Of a stretch of DNA of 64,000 nt, positions 26,433 to 35,788 are shown piece after piece. The stretch covers positions 1-64,000 of the forward strand of contig NZ_SDMK01000004.1 of assembly GCF_004123295.1 (NCBI RefSeq), given 5' to 3'. Below the pieces are notes generated by a model, which was not told the origin of the DNA, searched no databases, and saw only the letters and a program-made list of their open reading frames with translations. Each line of letters starts with the position of its first letter. Positions within the stretch are counted from its first letter, which is position 1. This DNA is from Silvibacterium dinghuense. Its GTDB lineage: Bacteria; Acidobacteriota; Terriglobia; Terriglobales; Acidobacteriaceae. Position numbers and translations under genes: made by a program.

Positions 26433-27535
26433 CCTTCGCTCTCCACCAACGCTTCACGCCTCAGACTGCGGGGCGCCTTCCCCTCGAGTGCCTTTGCAAT
26501 CGCCGCGATGTGTTCCGGCGTGTTGCCACAGCATCCGCCTGCGATATTGATCAGCCCACCGTCCGCAAACTCGCCGAGATAGCGAGCCATGTCAGCCGGC
26601 TCAAGATCGAATCCCGTCGGCGACAGCGGATTGGGCAGACCAGCATTGGGATAGGCCGAGACAGCCGTATCCGCCTTGGCGGCCAGCTCTTCGAGGAAGG
26701 GATACATCAGGTCCGGTCCGAGCGAGCAGTTAAGCCCGATCGAGAGCGGCTTCACATGCCGCACCGCATTCCACAATGCTTCAATCGTCTGTGCTGAGAT
26801 CATGGTTTCGCCACCGCGTCCAACCGCGGCGGAAACCATCACCGGCAGAGTCTTGCCATCCTCTTCGAAAACCTCCTGAATGGCGACAAGCGCAGCTTTC
26901 GCATTCAATGAGTCGAAAATCGTCTCGACAAGCAGTAGATCGGAGCCGCCGGCAATCAGAGCACGTGTCTGTTCGGCGTACACCTGCTTTACCTGGTCGA
27001 AGGTGACTACGCGAAAGCCGGGATCGTCGGCATCCGGTGAATTCGAGAGCGAAACCGTCAATGGCCCGATCGCCCCTGCGACAAACCGCGGACGGCCCGT
27101 AGCATTCGCAATGCGGTCGGACCATTCGCGGCATTGCCGCGCCGACTGTTCATTGATCTCCCAGGCGAGATCGCGGAGCGATGCGTCCTCGATGATCTTC
27201 TGATAGAAGGCTGGATCCTTCTTCCCGCCATGCTCGCGCGGATCATCCACAAAAAATTCGCTTTGTGCGATGCTGGTAGCGCCGAAGGTGTTCGTCTCGA
27301 TGATGTCGGCTCCGGCTTCAAGAAAACGCCGATGGATATCGCCAATCATCTCCGGCTGCGTCAGGCTGAAAAGGTCTCCATTGTTGAGCAGGTCTTTCTG
27401 CGCATCCCGGAAACGATCCCCGCGGATGTCGGCCTCCTTCATCCCGTAGGTGCGGATGGTCGTGCCCATGGCGCCGTCGATGATGGCGATTCTCTGCTCA
27501 AGAATGGCCTGAAGAGGATGCTGCGAACGATTCAT
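26429..27535 (-). CDS. metH: Methionine synthase, homocysteine-binding half
   Basis: About 368 residues forming the N-terminal homocysteine S-methyltransferase domain of MetH. It starts [20 protein letters not shown] and has the zinc-binding cysteines in GLNCSLGPD and [11 protein letters not shown]. The frame reaches back to 27748, but the homologous region begins near ATG 27535 (or ATG 27562). No strong ribosome binding site is visible at either. The gene ends in a 4-base ATGA overlap with the folate/B12 half, so the two products should work as one enzyme. A 19 bp perfect hairpin lies just upstream. Confidence 0.93.
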   Translation of the reverse strand: MNRSQHPLQAILEQRIAIIDGAMGTTIRTYGMKEADIRGDRFRDAQKDLLNNGDLFSLTQPEMIGDIHRRFLEAGADIIETNTFGATSIAQSEFFVDDPREHGGKKDPAFYQKIIEDASLRDLAWEINEQSARQCREWSDRIANATGRPRFVAGAIGPLTVSLSNSPDADDPGFRVVTFDQVKQVYAEQTRALIAGGSDLLLVETIFDSLNAKAALVAIQEVFEEDGKTLPVMVSAAVGRGGETMISAQTIEALWNAVRHVKPLSIGLNCSLGPDLMYPFLEELAAKADTAVSAYPNAGLPNPLSPTGFDLEPADMARYLGEFADGGLINIAGGCCGNTPEHIAAIAKALEGKAPRSLRREALVESEG

Positions 27536-27572
27536 GGTTTTCAGGTAAAGTACTGTACCCATTATCTCATCT

Positions 27573-27612
27573 GCGACGATGCCCTTGCCGGAGCCGGCAA
27601 GGGCATCGTCGC
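27573..27612. terminator. Strong perfect hairpin upstream of the split metH
   Basis: GCGACGATGCCCTTGCCGG (27573-27591) is repeated inverted at 27594-27612 with only two bases between the arms. It lies between the end of the DUF3465-like gene and the metH start, both on the minus strand. No T-run follows, so it may be a terminator, a structured leader of metH, or both. Confidence 0.5.
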
Positions 27613-27642
27613 TTGCACGAAGAAAACCAGATCCATCTGCCT

Positions 27643-28128
27643 CTATCGCGAACAGGAATTCGGAGTCTTGGCTCCATTCACCACGACCCAGCCATTGTCC
27701 GCCGTGGGATGTGTCGAGCAGTGAACATCGTGAATCCCCGCAACCCAAAGGCCGCCGGTGACATAGCCCTGCCCGTAGGCGAAGACCGAGTCACCGGCAT
27801 TGGCTGAAACCGTGCCATCCAGCGCATCATTGATCGCAACCTGGATCTTCACTGCTCCATCCTGCGGAAGAGTCACATCCAGCGTAATAATGTGGTGCGA
27901 GCCGTGCCGGCCTCCATGGTTTACTCGCGTCCCCGTAGCGACACCGCATGCCATGACGTTTTCCACGTAGCCTCTGGGATGACTGCGAATCATCTGCTGC
28001 AGCCCCGCATTCACTTGCGGGCTGCAGGAAGCCGGCACTGGCACATCGCGTCCCTGCGCATGCGCACTCCCCATACAAACTCCTGAACCTATGATCGCGA
28101 CCGTCGCGAGAACCATCCTGATCCGCAT
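27643..28128 (-). CDS. Small secreted DUF3465-like protein
   Basis: A 161-residue exported protein with a signal peptide (MVLATVAIIGSGVCMGSAHA). The mature part has HGSHHIITLDVTLP, KIQVAINDALDG, GDSVFAYGQGYV and a C-terminal VHCSTHPTADNGWVVVNG, a pattern I associate with DUF3465. The function is unknown; the fold probably resembles a small OB-type beta-barrel. Four cysteines in the mature chain could form disulfides. A good ribosome binding site (AAGGGGAGAG) precedes the ATG. It lies between the terminator of the NHL-repeat gene and metH, with no evident functional link to either. Confidence 0.75.
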   Translation of the reverse strand: MRIRMVLATVAIIGSGVCMGSAHAQGRDVPVPASCSPQVNAGLQQMIRSHPRGYVENVMACGVATGTRVNHGGRHGSHHIITLDVTLPQDGAVKIQVAINDALDGTVSANAGDSVFAYGQGYVTGGLWVAGIHDVHCSTHPTADNGWVVVNGAKTPNSCSR

Positions 28129-28194
28129 CTTCTCTCCCCTTAGACAACAGTCTGTGCCACGACATCGGCACGTTCACCGCTCGACAAATGTATC

Positions 28195-28235
28195 AAAAAG
28201 CCTCGGGCCCGGAGTCGACATGCTCCGGGCCCGAG
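28195..28235 (-). terminator. Intrinsic terminator of the NHL-repeat gene
   Basis: CTCGGGCCCGGAG (28202-28214) and CTCCGGGCCCGAG (28223-28235) form a perfect 13 bp GC-rich stem with an 8-base loop. On the minus strand the stem is followed by G-C and five T residues. It lies just past the stop of the NHL-repeat gene at 28253. Confidence 0.85.
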
Positions 28236-28252
28236 AAAGATGCAAGCCGCGT

Positions 28253-30193
28253 CTAGGACGAAGGCGTCCAGTGATAGACCACAACATTGGTGCTGTTGTA
28301 GTTGTCCTTGGTGACGACGTATTCCCCCGTGGAGCGCAGATACGCGCGAATGCCGTACATCGAGTCGACATCATTGCCGACGGAGACGGCGCTGGTATTG
28401 CTGTTCGTGAACGTAATGGTGTTAGCACCGGTCGTCAAGTTATACGCATCGATATTCGGAACAGTATGCACGTATCCGACAAAGAGGTAGTTGCCGGCAG
28501 CGGCTATGGTCTTGGGATTGGTGCCAGTGAGTGTGATAACTGGATTGGGAGTCGAGGTATTACCCGCCTGCCAGCCATGGTAGACCTCGACACGCGTTCC
28601 GATTGCGGTCCAGTCCGTACTGCCGGTAATCCCCGAAGCGAGGATCATGGTGTCGGAGTCCACCAGATAGATGATGCGCGTAAGAGTGCCGATAGAGGCA
28701 GGAGTCGGCGTCGAAGTACCCGCTCCCCAAGTCGGCTTGCCAGTCGAATCAAAGCCGGCAAGCGGATAGTGCCAGATGGCACTCGTCTTATCCAGGCCGG
28801 CCCATATATCACCCTTGCTATCGATACAGAAGCCATCGCGAATGCGAGCTGTTGTATTGAAGAGCGTACCGGGGATAGATCCAACTGGGATAGCAATATC
28901 ACCATTCGCATCCGAGAAGTAATAGAGGTAGAAGATATCCGGGTTCTGGCCATTGGCAACCAGAAGCCGGTGGCCATTCACATAAGCCATCTGGCCAAAA
29001 TCTTCTCCGCGCTGAGGATCGGTCACATCGATGCGTGGATCGGAAGGATAAGTGAACGGGTCAATGGTATTGGCGATGAATGAGCCTCCGGCTGTACCGG
29101 TGTAAATATTGTTGCCGCTATAGAAATACACGCCATCCGTAGCTGGATCGGGAGCGACCACAGCTTCGAAGTTCAGGCCCTGCAGCTTCCACTTCAAAGC
29201 CCCGGTCTTGTCATAGGCATGGATATCCGTTCCTCCATCGCGTCCGAGATCCCACGTACCGCCCCAGGGATTGTTGAGGACATATAGATTCCCGGCCGTA
29301 TCCTTGCCGATGCCATGCACGCGCGTGAACCGCTTATCCCCGACGCGCCCCTTGGTGCCCGTGGTTGTATCCAGATATCCACCGAGCGTGCCGAATGTGC
29401 TCAGGAGCGTGGGAGTGCCGCTGATGTCGAATATCTTGATATTCATATCCGGCCCTTCATCTCCTACAAGCAACTCTCCATTCGTTGCATCGTAGTAAAG
29501 CGAAGCTGGACGAGCGGTGGAAGCAAGACTGAGGGTCGTAACCGCCGTGCCTGCTGCGTTGAACTCCTGAATCGCACCGCTTGCCTTCTGCGCTACCCAG
29601 ATATTGCCGGAACTATCCACCGCAATCGCACCGGGAGACGCGACGCTGATGTCCTGCTGCCACGCCCCATCCGTGGTGTAAACACGAACACGATTACCGG
29701 GATAGTCGCTTACGTAGAGAAGATCACCGGCGGTGGTGATTCCAGTGATGACATCCGCCTTCTCCTCTGTCGTATCGGCACTCACGGCGATCACCAGATC
29801 GCGAGTCTGGCTGGAACGGTTGTAACGTCCGACAAGTCCGCTTCCGCCCAGCGAGCTATTAAAAGCAAGGGCCACGAAAAGGTCCGTGTCATTGCCCGTG
29901 ATCGCGCTGCCCTGAAATTCATTATGGGCACCCATGGAGCCAAGTGTGGCTCCGTTCTGATAGATGCCGACTCCGCCTGCATCTTCATCCCAGAGGCTGG
30001 AGGTATAAATCACGCCTGACGGATCCACCCACATCGAACGAGCGGCATTGCCAACATGCGAGGCGTCGAGACCATAGGTATTCGCCAGCCAGTCCGTTGT
30101 GTACTGGGCATAACTGAGGTGTGCATAGAGAAGGGAAAGCGCGACGCCAAGAAACACACAGAGAAGGCGTATTCTCAAATTCCGGAAAAGCAT
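28253..30193 (-). CDS. Secreted NHL-repeat beta-propeller protein
   Basis: A 646-residue protein with a signal peptide (LLCVFLGVALSLLYAHLSYA). Repeated blade-like segments include GAIAVDSSGNIWVAQKASGA, VHGIGKDTAGNLYVLNNP and DGFCIDSKGDIWAGLDKTSA. These resemble NHL/SMP-type propeller blades. Propellers of this kind bind ligands or partner proteins, and a few are lyases or lactonases; no catalytic signature is clear here. The gene has a strong ribosome binding site (GAGGAGC) and its own terminator. It lies downstream of the hydrolase operon on the same strand, separated by about 350 bp. Confidence 0.8.
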   Translation of the reverse strand: MLFRNLRIRLLCVFLGVALSLLYAHLSYAQYTTDWLANTYGLDASHVGNAARSMWVDPSGVIYTSSLWDEDAGGVGIYQNGATLGSMGAHNEFQGSAITGNDTDLFVALAFNSSLGGSGLVGRYNRSSQTRDLVIAVSADTTEEKADVITGITTAGDLLYVSDYPGNRVRVYTTDGAWQQDISVASPGAIAVDSSGNIWVAQKASGAIQEFNAAGTAVTTLSLASTARPASLYYDATNGELLVGDEGPDMNIKIFDISGTPTLLSTFGTLGGYLDTTTGTKGRVGDKRFTRVHGIGKDTAGNLYVLNNPWGGTWDLGRDGGTDIHAYDKTGALKWKLQGLNFEAVVAPDPATDGVYFYSGNNIYTGTAGGSFIANTIDPFTYPSDPRIDVTDPQRGEDFGQMAYVNGHRLLVANGQNPDIFYLYYFSDANGDIAIPVGSIPGTLFNTTARIRDGFCIDSKGDIWAGLDKTSAIWHYPLAGFDSTGKPTWGAGTSTPTPASIGTLTRIIYLVDSDTMILASGITGSTDWTAIGTRVEVYHGWQAGNTSTPNPVITLTGTNPKTIAAAGNYLFVGYVHTVPNIDAYNLTTGANTITFTNSNTSAVSVGNDVDSMYGIRAYLRSTGEYVVTKDNYNSTNVVVYHWTPSS

Positions 30194-30544
30194 GGGGGAC
30201 TGCTCCTCAATAAATTCCGCCGGGGCGGACCGGGAGCAGGCAGCGCTTGCATCGGGGAGTCTGACTCTCGGCGAAGAGCGTTCTAATGGGCGCTGGAAAA
30301 GCCCGTCAAGAAACGATTGCGAATGGATGAGCGGCGCTCATCCGTCTCACTCTGCGCACCCGATATCGGCCTTCACGGCAAACAGGGTATCCGCACGAAA
30401 GGACGGAACACCTGCGAAATAAAGGAAATCCAGAGTGGATAAAGAGAGGCTGGAAGGCCGCATTTCACTCTGCGAAAGAGCAACAGACGCACGATGCATC
30501 TCTCTCCACGAGATGAAAGCGGCCTTCTTATTCCGTTACAGCGC
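30194..30544. other. Gap downstream of the hydrolase operon
   Basis: About 350 bp with no supported gene between the GH27 stop and the NHL-repeat gene start. It contains the inverted repeat at 30453-30527 and must hold the NHL gene promoter. Confidence 0.55.
30453..30527 (-). terminator. Inverted repeat after the hydrolase operon
   Basis: GAAGGCCGC-A-TTTCA (30453-30467) pairs with TGAAAGCGGCCTTC (30514-30527), giving a 14 bp stem with one bulged base and a long loop that holds a smaller hairpin. It lies just beyond the last gene (GH27) of the operon. There is no T-run, so its role as terminator is tentative. Confidence 0.42.
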
Positions 30545-31741
30545 CTAAGGAGCGACGAGCAGAAGAACCACCCCGTGCTTGGGAACTGAAACAGAGTAGT
30601 TCTCAGATGCGATGAGGTCCTTACCCGCCCATACATCCCGCACATGCGCATGCATGGGAACCTGCAGATCATGGAGAGGAACCTGCATGGTATGCGCAAG
30701 CTCGCCGCGATTGAATAGAGCAATCGCCTGACGGCCATGAGCAAGCGGCTTACGCCATATCTCGTAAGGCCCCACTGCGGAGAATCGATCTCCCTGCTTG
30801 CCTAAAGGGTCCTGATCAATGGCAATGGCATCCTTGTTTTCAAGAATGGCGAGATCTTCCGGCTTCACCTTGCTGAGATCATTCCCCGCAAGCAGAGGCG
30901 CGGCCAGCATGGCCCACAAGCTCATGTGCGTCTTATACTCATCGAACGTCATGCCGCCGTTACCAACCTCCAGCATGTCGGGATCATTCCACTGACCGGG
31001 ACGAGCGTATCGCGACAGGCCTGCCTGCTGAAAACCGATGAGAGACATGCGATCGTAACTGTCGGAGATATCGCCTGTAGTGCGCCAGAGTGTTCCACCC
31101 ACTTCCGGACCCCACTCCCATACGCTGTTCATGCCGTACTGGCAGAGGCTGAACACAATCGGCCGTCCGGTTGCGACAAGCGCATCGTGCATTTTCCGAT
31201 AAGCCTCTTTTTGCAATGGAAATGCAGCGGCAACATCTCCTTTACCTGCTGCACGCAACACATCGCCATAACTGCAAAGGTCATACTTGAGGTAATCGAT
31301 ACCCCATGCAGCATAAGTGCGCGCGTCCTGCTGCTCGTGCCCGAGGCTGCCTTCAAATTTCGCGCAGGTCCTGGCACCAGGAGAAGAATAGATACCCAGC
31401 TTCATGCCGCGGGCATGCACATAATCAGCCAGAGCCCTCATATCAGGAAAGCGGCTGTTGCTCTGAATCGTGCCATCCGGCAGGCGCGAACCCTGCCAGC
31501 CATCATCGATATTTACGTAGACATATCCGGCATCACGCATGCCGTTGGAGACCATGGCATCGGCAGCCGCGCGCACATCTGCGTCAGTCACGTGCTGGTA
31601 AAAGTGATTCCAACTGTTCCAGCCCATCGGCGGAGTAGGCGCAAGTGTGGATTGCGCATGCAACGACACAATGGCAAGCATCGAGAGGACGGCCAGGCAG
31701 CAGGAGCGCAAAGAAAGCACAGAACGAAGAACACGGTTCAT
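30545..31741 (-). CDS. GH27 alpha-galactosidase, secreted
   Basis: A 398-residue glycoside hydrolase family 27 enzyme with a Sec signal peptide (SCCLAVLSMLAIVSLHA). Family landmarks are PPMGWNSWNHF at the start of the barrel, YVNIDDGWQ, the nucleophile Asp in DYLKYDLCSYG and the acid/base Asp in WRTTGDISDS. The C-terminal beta-sandwich ends NYSVSVPKHGVVLLLV. It removes terminal alpha-galactose from galactomannan or galacto-oligosaccharides in the periplasm or outside the cell. AAGGA precedes the ATG. It starts 13 bp after the GH28 gene and is the last gene of the hydrolase operon. Confidence 0.93.
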   Translation of the reverse strand: MNRVLRSVLSLRSCCLAVLSMLAIVSLHAQSTLAPTPPMGWNSWNHFYQHVTDADVRAAADAMVSNGMRDAGYVYVNIDDGWQGSRLPDGTIQSNSRFPDMRALADYVHARGMKLGIYSSPGARTCAKFEGSLGHEQQDARTYAAWGIDYLKYDLCSYGDVLRAAGKGDVAAAFPLQKEAYRKMHDALVATGRPIVFSLCQYGMNSVWEWGPEVGGTLWRTTGDISDSYDRMSLIGFQQAGLSRYARPGQWNDPDMLEVGNGGMTFDEYKTHMSLWAMLAAPLLAGNDLSKVKPEDLAILENKDAIAIDQDPLGKQGDRFSAVGPYEIWRKPLAHGRQAIALFNRGELAHTMQVPLHDLQVPMHAHVRDVWAGKDLIASENYSVSVPKHGVVLLLVAP

Positions 31742-31754
31742 GAAAATTTCCTTC

Positions 31755-33401
31755 TTAGAGAGGATGCGAGGTCAGCGCAGCCGGAGCAGCTCCGGCCACA
31801 ACAGCAACAGGAGCTGCAGCCCGCGACAGATCGTTCGCTACAAGAGAAATGCCTGCAGACTCGCCACCTGAAACACGGAGAAAGGCACCGGTCATCGCGG
31901 GAGCACGGTGGCCATGCACAAAGACGTCCTTGCAGTTGTGAAGCTGAATGATAGAGGCAGGAGAATCCGGCGCCGCACTGCGCAGTGCATGTATCTCCAG
32001 ATCGCTTCCATCATCACAGACGAGCGTGGCTCTTTCCTCCGGGGACGACGAGAGGCATTCTAAGTTGTGGAGACGAATACCATGCGCATGACGGATATAC
32101 AGACCAGAAGCCGGAAGTCGGCCGAACATGCGAGCTTCCGGATATTTCTCCGACTGCTCCGGAACTTCTTTCTGTGCCCAACTCGCGCGGCCATGCTCTC
32201 CTGAATAAAAGCTGGAATTCGAGACAACGATATCTTCCACAGGCATACCCGGGAGCCCGGTGATGGAACTGGTAAGAATCGCTCCCGTCGCATGCAATCC
32301 ATCAATGCGTAGATTGCGCAAGGAAGAACCCGCACCAGGTGTTCGTCTGCCCAGACGGATAAAGAGAGGTGTCCGGGCGTTCTCCATACGAATATTCGAG
32401 ATGGTCACACCCTGCATCGCACCGCCATCCACAATCTCGAGCGCAATACCCGACGTCAGTCGCTGATTCAGCGGAGTCGAGTCGTCGTTATAAATCACAG
32501 AATTGCTGAAGACGATATTTTCCACCCGGCCATGTGTAGCCGTACCCACCTTGAAGCCGTTGCAGCAGGTAGAGAGCACGCAATTAGTCACAGTGATGTT
32601 CTTCGTCGGCAGCAATTCTCCATACGGATTTTCGCTCTTGATGCAGATCGCGTCGTCACCTGTAGCGATGTCGCAATCGGAGACGAAGACATTCCGACAG
32701 GCTGTAATGTCCATGCCGTCGGTATTCGGTGCATAAACAGGATTACGCACTCGGATGCCATGGATAAAAACCGATTCGCAGGCTACCGGACGAAGCGTCC
32801 ATCCCGCAGCATTTCTCAACGTGATGCCTTCGATGCGGAGATTCCGGCAACGTGCGAATTCCAGCATCGGTGAAGGACGGCGTTGCGTGGCAGGCTCATA
32901 ATCCCACGCGATCACATCGCCCCATAGATCCTCTCCGCGTGGCGCGGGCCGGCCCTTGCGATGCCAGAAGGCCGCTCCATTCCCATCGATTGTTCCCTGC
33001 CCTGTAACGGCGATGTCCTCAGCATCCAACGCAAAAATCAGGTGCCGTCCGTTGGCATCACCCTCCACAGGCGGCCCAGGATGATATTCATAGTCCTCTG
33101 TGTTCGTGCTTCCGAGCAAAACCGCGCCTGCTTCAAGATGAAGCGTGACACGGCTGCGAAGCATGAGGCCACCGGAGAGAAATATCCCAGGAGTAAGTAC
33201 AACCACGCCCCCACCCGCGTCATGCACTGAGTCAATCGCTCGCTGCAGAGCGTGGGTATTCAGCGTGCGACCATCCCCCCGCGCTCCCATCTCGGATACA
33301 TCGACCACCTGCTTGCTCGAAACCGAGGATACAGCCGGCAGAACCCCCAACGCGGAGAGCCGCAGGAACTGGCGCCTGCCAAGCTCTGATCCCGACATCA
33401 T
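31755..33401 (-). CDS. GH28 polygalacturonase-like enzyme with Tat signal
   Basis: A 548-residue pectin-active family 28 enzyme with a right-handed beta-helix. A twin-arginine signal (GRRQFLRLSALG) is at the N-terminus, followed by the typical start GARGDGRTLNTHALQRAI. Catalytic motifs are NTDGMDI and TGDDAICIKS, which hold the three aspartates. The usual G-H-G region appears as GFKVGTATHGRVENI. It may act on galacturonan or rhamnogalacturonan, which cannot be separated by eye. It lies between GH2 (50 bp upstream) and GH27 (13 bp downstream), on the same strand. Confidence 0.9.
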   Translation of the reverse strand: MMSGSELGRRQFLRLSALGVLPAVSSVSSKQVVDVSEMGARGDGRTLNTHALQRAIDSVHDAGGGVVVLTPGIFLSGGLMLRSRVTLHLEAGAVLLGSTNTEDYEYHPGPPVEGDANGRHLIFALDAEDIAVTGQGTIDGNGAAFWHRKGRPAPRGEDLWGDVIAWDYEPATQRRPSPMLEFARCRNLRIEGITLRNAAGWTLRPVACESVFIHGIRVRNPVYAPNTDGMDITACRNVFVSDCDIATGDDAICIKSENPYGELLPTKNITVTNCVLSTCCNGFKVGTATHGRVENIVFSNSVIYNDDSTPLNQRLTSGIALEIVDGGAMQGVTISNIRMENARTPLFIRLGRRTPGAGSSLRNLRIDGLHATGAILTSSITGLPGMPVEDIVVSNSSFYSGEHGRASWAQKEVPEQSEKYPEARMFGRLPASGLYIRHAHGIRLHNLECLSSSPEERATLVCDDGSDLEIHALRSAAPDSPASIIQLHNCKDVFVHGHRAPAMTGAFLRVSGGESAGISLVANDLSRAAAPVAVVAGAAPAALTSHPL

Positions 33402-33451
33402 GCATCCACTCCGCTTTTCTTATCGTTCCGCGTCATTTGCATCCCACGCTC

Positions 33452-35788
33452 CTATACCAGGTCAGAGGCCGCTGGAGTGACCTGAATGCTGATCTCCTTC
33501 GTACCCAGACGCGGATGCTTTGCCCGCAGAACCACTGTGCCGGGCTGCCTCGTAGCACGAATCCAGATCGCGCCCGTTCCCCCTATAAGCGAAAAAGGAT
33601 TGTCACCAATAAGCTGCGCCGGGCCGGAGAGATCAAAGACAATCGGGTCGTTAGCAATGGGGCGAATGCGATCGAACTCATCCGTCACACGAAGAACGAT
33701 ACGTGTGGTATCTGCGCCGTCCGCATGGAGCTCGAGGTCATCCGCCGTGGCGTGGAACTTGCGGTCCACGCCACGCCCTGAAAAGCTCTTCGAGATAACC
33801 TGCTTGCCCTGAATATAGCCATCGATGCGCAGGTCACCCCAATCGCGAAGCGACTTTTTATCGAGCGGCACAGAAAAGGGCGGATAGCGAAGATGTGAAA
33901 ACTGCTGACGATCGGGGTCAGCTTCGGCAATCAGCTCGAAACCTGAACCTCGATTCAGATAAAACTTGAGATGATCGCAGTTCGAACAGACGAGCGCCGT
34001 AGTAAAGCCGACATTCTCATCGTTACGCGCCCAATGGAATGCCGGTTCCAGAACAACCTCTTCTGCAGGATCGCACTGCGACTTATAGAATCCTGCCGCA
34101 GGTTTCGGCAGCCGGAAAATATCCGAAACGCCGTGATAGCAGATACGGTCACCACTGCCGAAATTGAAGTGCGTGTTGTAATCAAATGCGCACCAGCCAA
34201 TGCCTCCGGAAAAGCTGGCCGAAGAAGCAATCTGGTCGTGGATACGGGCGTGACGCAGAGTATGCTCGCGCTGCCGCTCTGAGTTATCCGTAGAGCGTGT
34301 AGGAAAAGTGTGCCCGACAAACTCTGTATTCAGATACAACGGCGCTACCGGAGCGTGAAGCGGAAATCCGAAATCGTTGTTGGTGTAAACATCCTCAAGC
34401 AACTCCGAAGCCAGATTGGAGCGAATGCCTCCGGTCTGCCGCGTCTTATCCAGCGCATGAGCAGCAGCGTTCGTCCGCGTATAGAAATCGTGATCGTCCT
34501 TGGACTCATTGATGCGAACGCCCCAAAGAATGATCGAAGGGTGGTTCCAGTCCCGGCGAATCATCCGGCCGACATTATCCACAGCAATATCCTGCCAGGC
34601 CGCGTCTCCGATATGCTGCCAGCCGGGAATCTCCTCCAGCACCAGAAGGCCAAGCTCATCGCAGGCATCGAGAAAGTGACGCGACTGCGGATAGTGCGAG
34701 GTTCTCACGATGTTGCATTTCAGCTCGTGACGCAGAATCCAGGCGTCTCTGCGCTGCACACGAGCCGGCATTGCCTGTCCTACGAATGGAAACGTCTGAT
34801 GCCTGTCCAGGCCCCTCAGCTTCACAATGTTGCCGTTGAGCGAGAATCCTGCAGGAGTAAAATGGGCTTCGCGAAAACCGATGCGCCGGCTGTCCTCGTC
34901 ATGCACCTGCTCACCGCGACGGAGCTGTACATGCACGCTATAGAGCTTCGGATGCTGCAAATCCCACAACTCGATGCCGGACAGGTGTTCCAACGTCACG
35001 ACCTGCGAGCTGCCTCCACCCGCAACCGGCTTAGGAGCAAAGGCTGCCGACTGCTGCGCGAGAACACGATCGCCATCGCGCAATTCCACATGCAACACAA
35101 GGCCTTTCTCGGCCTGCACCGAGGATTCAAAGAAGCTCTCGACCTCGAGCGAAGGAGACGGCGAAAGCGGATCGATGGCACGAGCGACCAGATTCTCAAG
35201 AAAAATCCTGGGAACGATGCGAAGATTCACCTCGCGATAGATACCGCCGAAGGTCATGTAATCCACTTCGTAACCGAAGGGAGGAATATCCTTACGCTCC
35301 GTGGAGTCCAGGTGTACGGCAAGTACATTGTCCCCGTCCCAATTCACGAAGGGAGTCAGCTCAAAGGAGAAGTGCGTATAGCCGCCCTTATATTCACCGA
35401 GGCTGTGTCCATTGATCCAGACCGTAGAGGCCGTCATCGCACCTTCAAAGTCCACGAAGACACGCTGTTCGCGCGCCGAGCGCGGAAGGCGGAAGTGACG
35501 GCGATAGCTGGAGATAAATTCGTAGTCCGCATCATCAAAGCTATGCCAAGGAAGAAGCTTGTTGGTATGAGGCAGAACCACCGGCGCATAGCCTGCATCG
35601 TTGAAATGCGCATCCGTATCTCCCGGCATCACGGCTGGGGAAAACAGCCATCCCTGATTGATCGGGACGATGCGAGGAAGAGCATGCTGCGAGGCATCCA
35701 TCTGTTCTGCCATGCCATGCATGGCCGCAGGCACGAGCGTCGCGCCTGCGGCCAGCCCGGAAGATTTGAGAAAAAACCTGCGATTCAT
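33452..35788 (-). CDS. GH2 beta-galactosidase-like enzyme with Tat signal
   Basis: A 778-residue family 2 enzyme. It has a twin-arginine signal (NRRFFLKSSGLAAGA), a sugar-binding jelly roll (about 60-210), an Ig-like domain and a TIM barrel. The acid/base Glu is in WGVRINES and the nucleophile Glu in YLNTEFVG. A C-terminal Ig-like domain ends near RLGTKEISIQV. It may be a beta-galactosidase; beta-mannosidase or beta-glucuronidase activity cannot be excluded. AGGAG lies just before the ATG, which overlaps the upstream gene stop by 4 bases (ATGA). Confidence 0.9.
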   Translation of the reverse strand: MNRRFFLKSSGLAAGATLVPAAMHGMAEQMDASQHALPRIVPINQGWLFSPAVMPGDTDAHFNDAGYAPVVLPHTNKLLPWHSFDDADYEFISSYRRHFRLPRSAREQRVFVDFEGAMTASTVWINGHSLGEYKGGYTHFSFELTPFVNWDGDNVLAVHLDSTERKDIPPFGYEVDYMTFGGIYREVNLRIVPRIFLENLVARAIDPLSPSPSLEVESFFESSVQAEKGLVLHVELRDGDRVLAQQSAAFAPKPVAGGGSSQVVTLEHLSGIELWDLQHPKLYSVHVQLRRGEQVHDEDSRRIGFREAHFTPAGFSLNGNIVKLRGLDRHQTFPFVGQAMPARVQRRDAWILRHELKCNIVRTSHYPQSRHFLDACDELGLLVLEEIPGWQHIGDAAWQDIAVDNVGRMIRRDWNHPSIILWGVRINESKDDHDFYTRTNAAAHALDKTRQTGGIRSNLASELLEDVYTNNDFGFPLHAPVAPLYLNTEFVGHTFPTRSTDNSERQREHTLRHARIHDQIASSASFSGGIGWCAFDYNTHFNFGSGDRICYHGVSDIFRLPKPAAGFYKSQCDPAEEVVLEPAFHWARNDENVGFTTALVCSNCDHLKFYLNRGSGFELIAEADPDRQQFSHLRYPPFSVPLDKKSLRDWGDLRIDGYIQGKQVISKSFSGRGVDRKFHATADDLELHADGADTTRIVLRVTDEFDRIRPIANDPIVFDLSGPAQLIGDNPFSLIGGTGAIWIRATRQPGTVVLRAKHPRLGTKEISIQVTPAASDLV

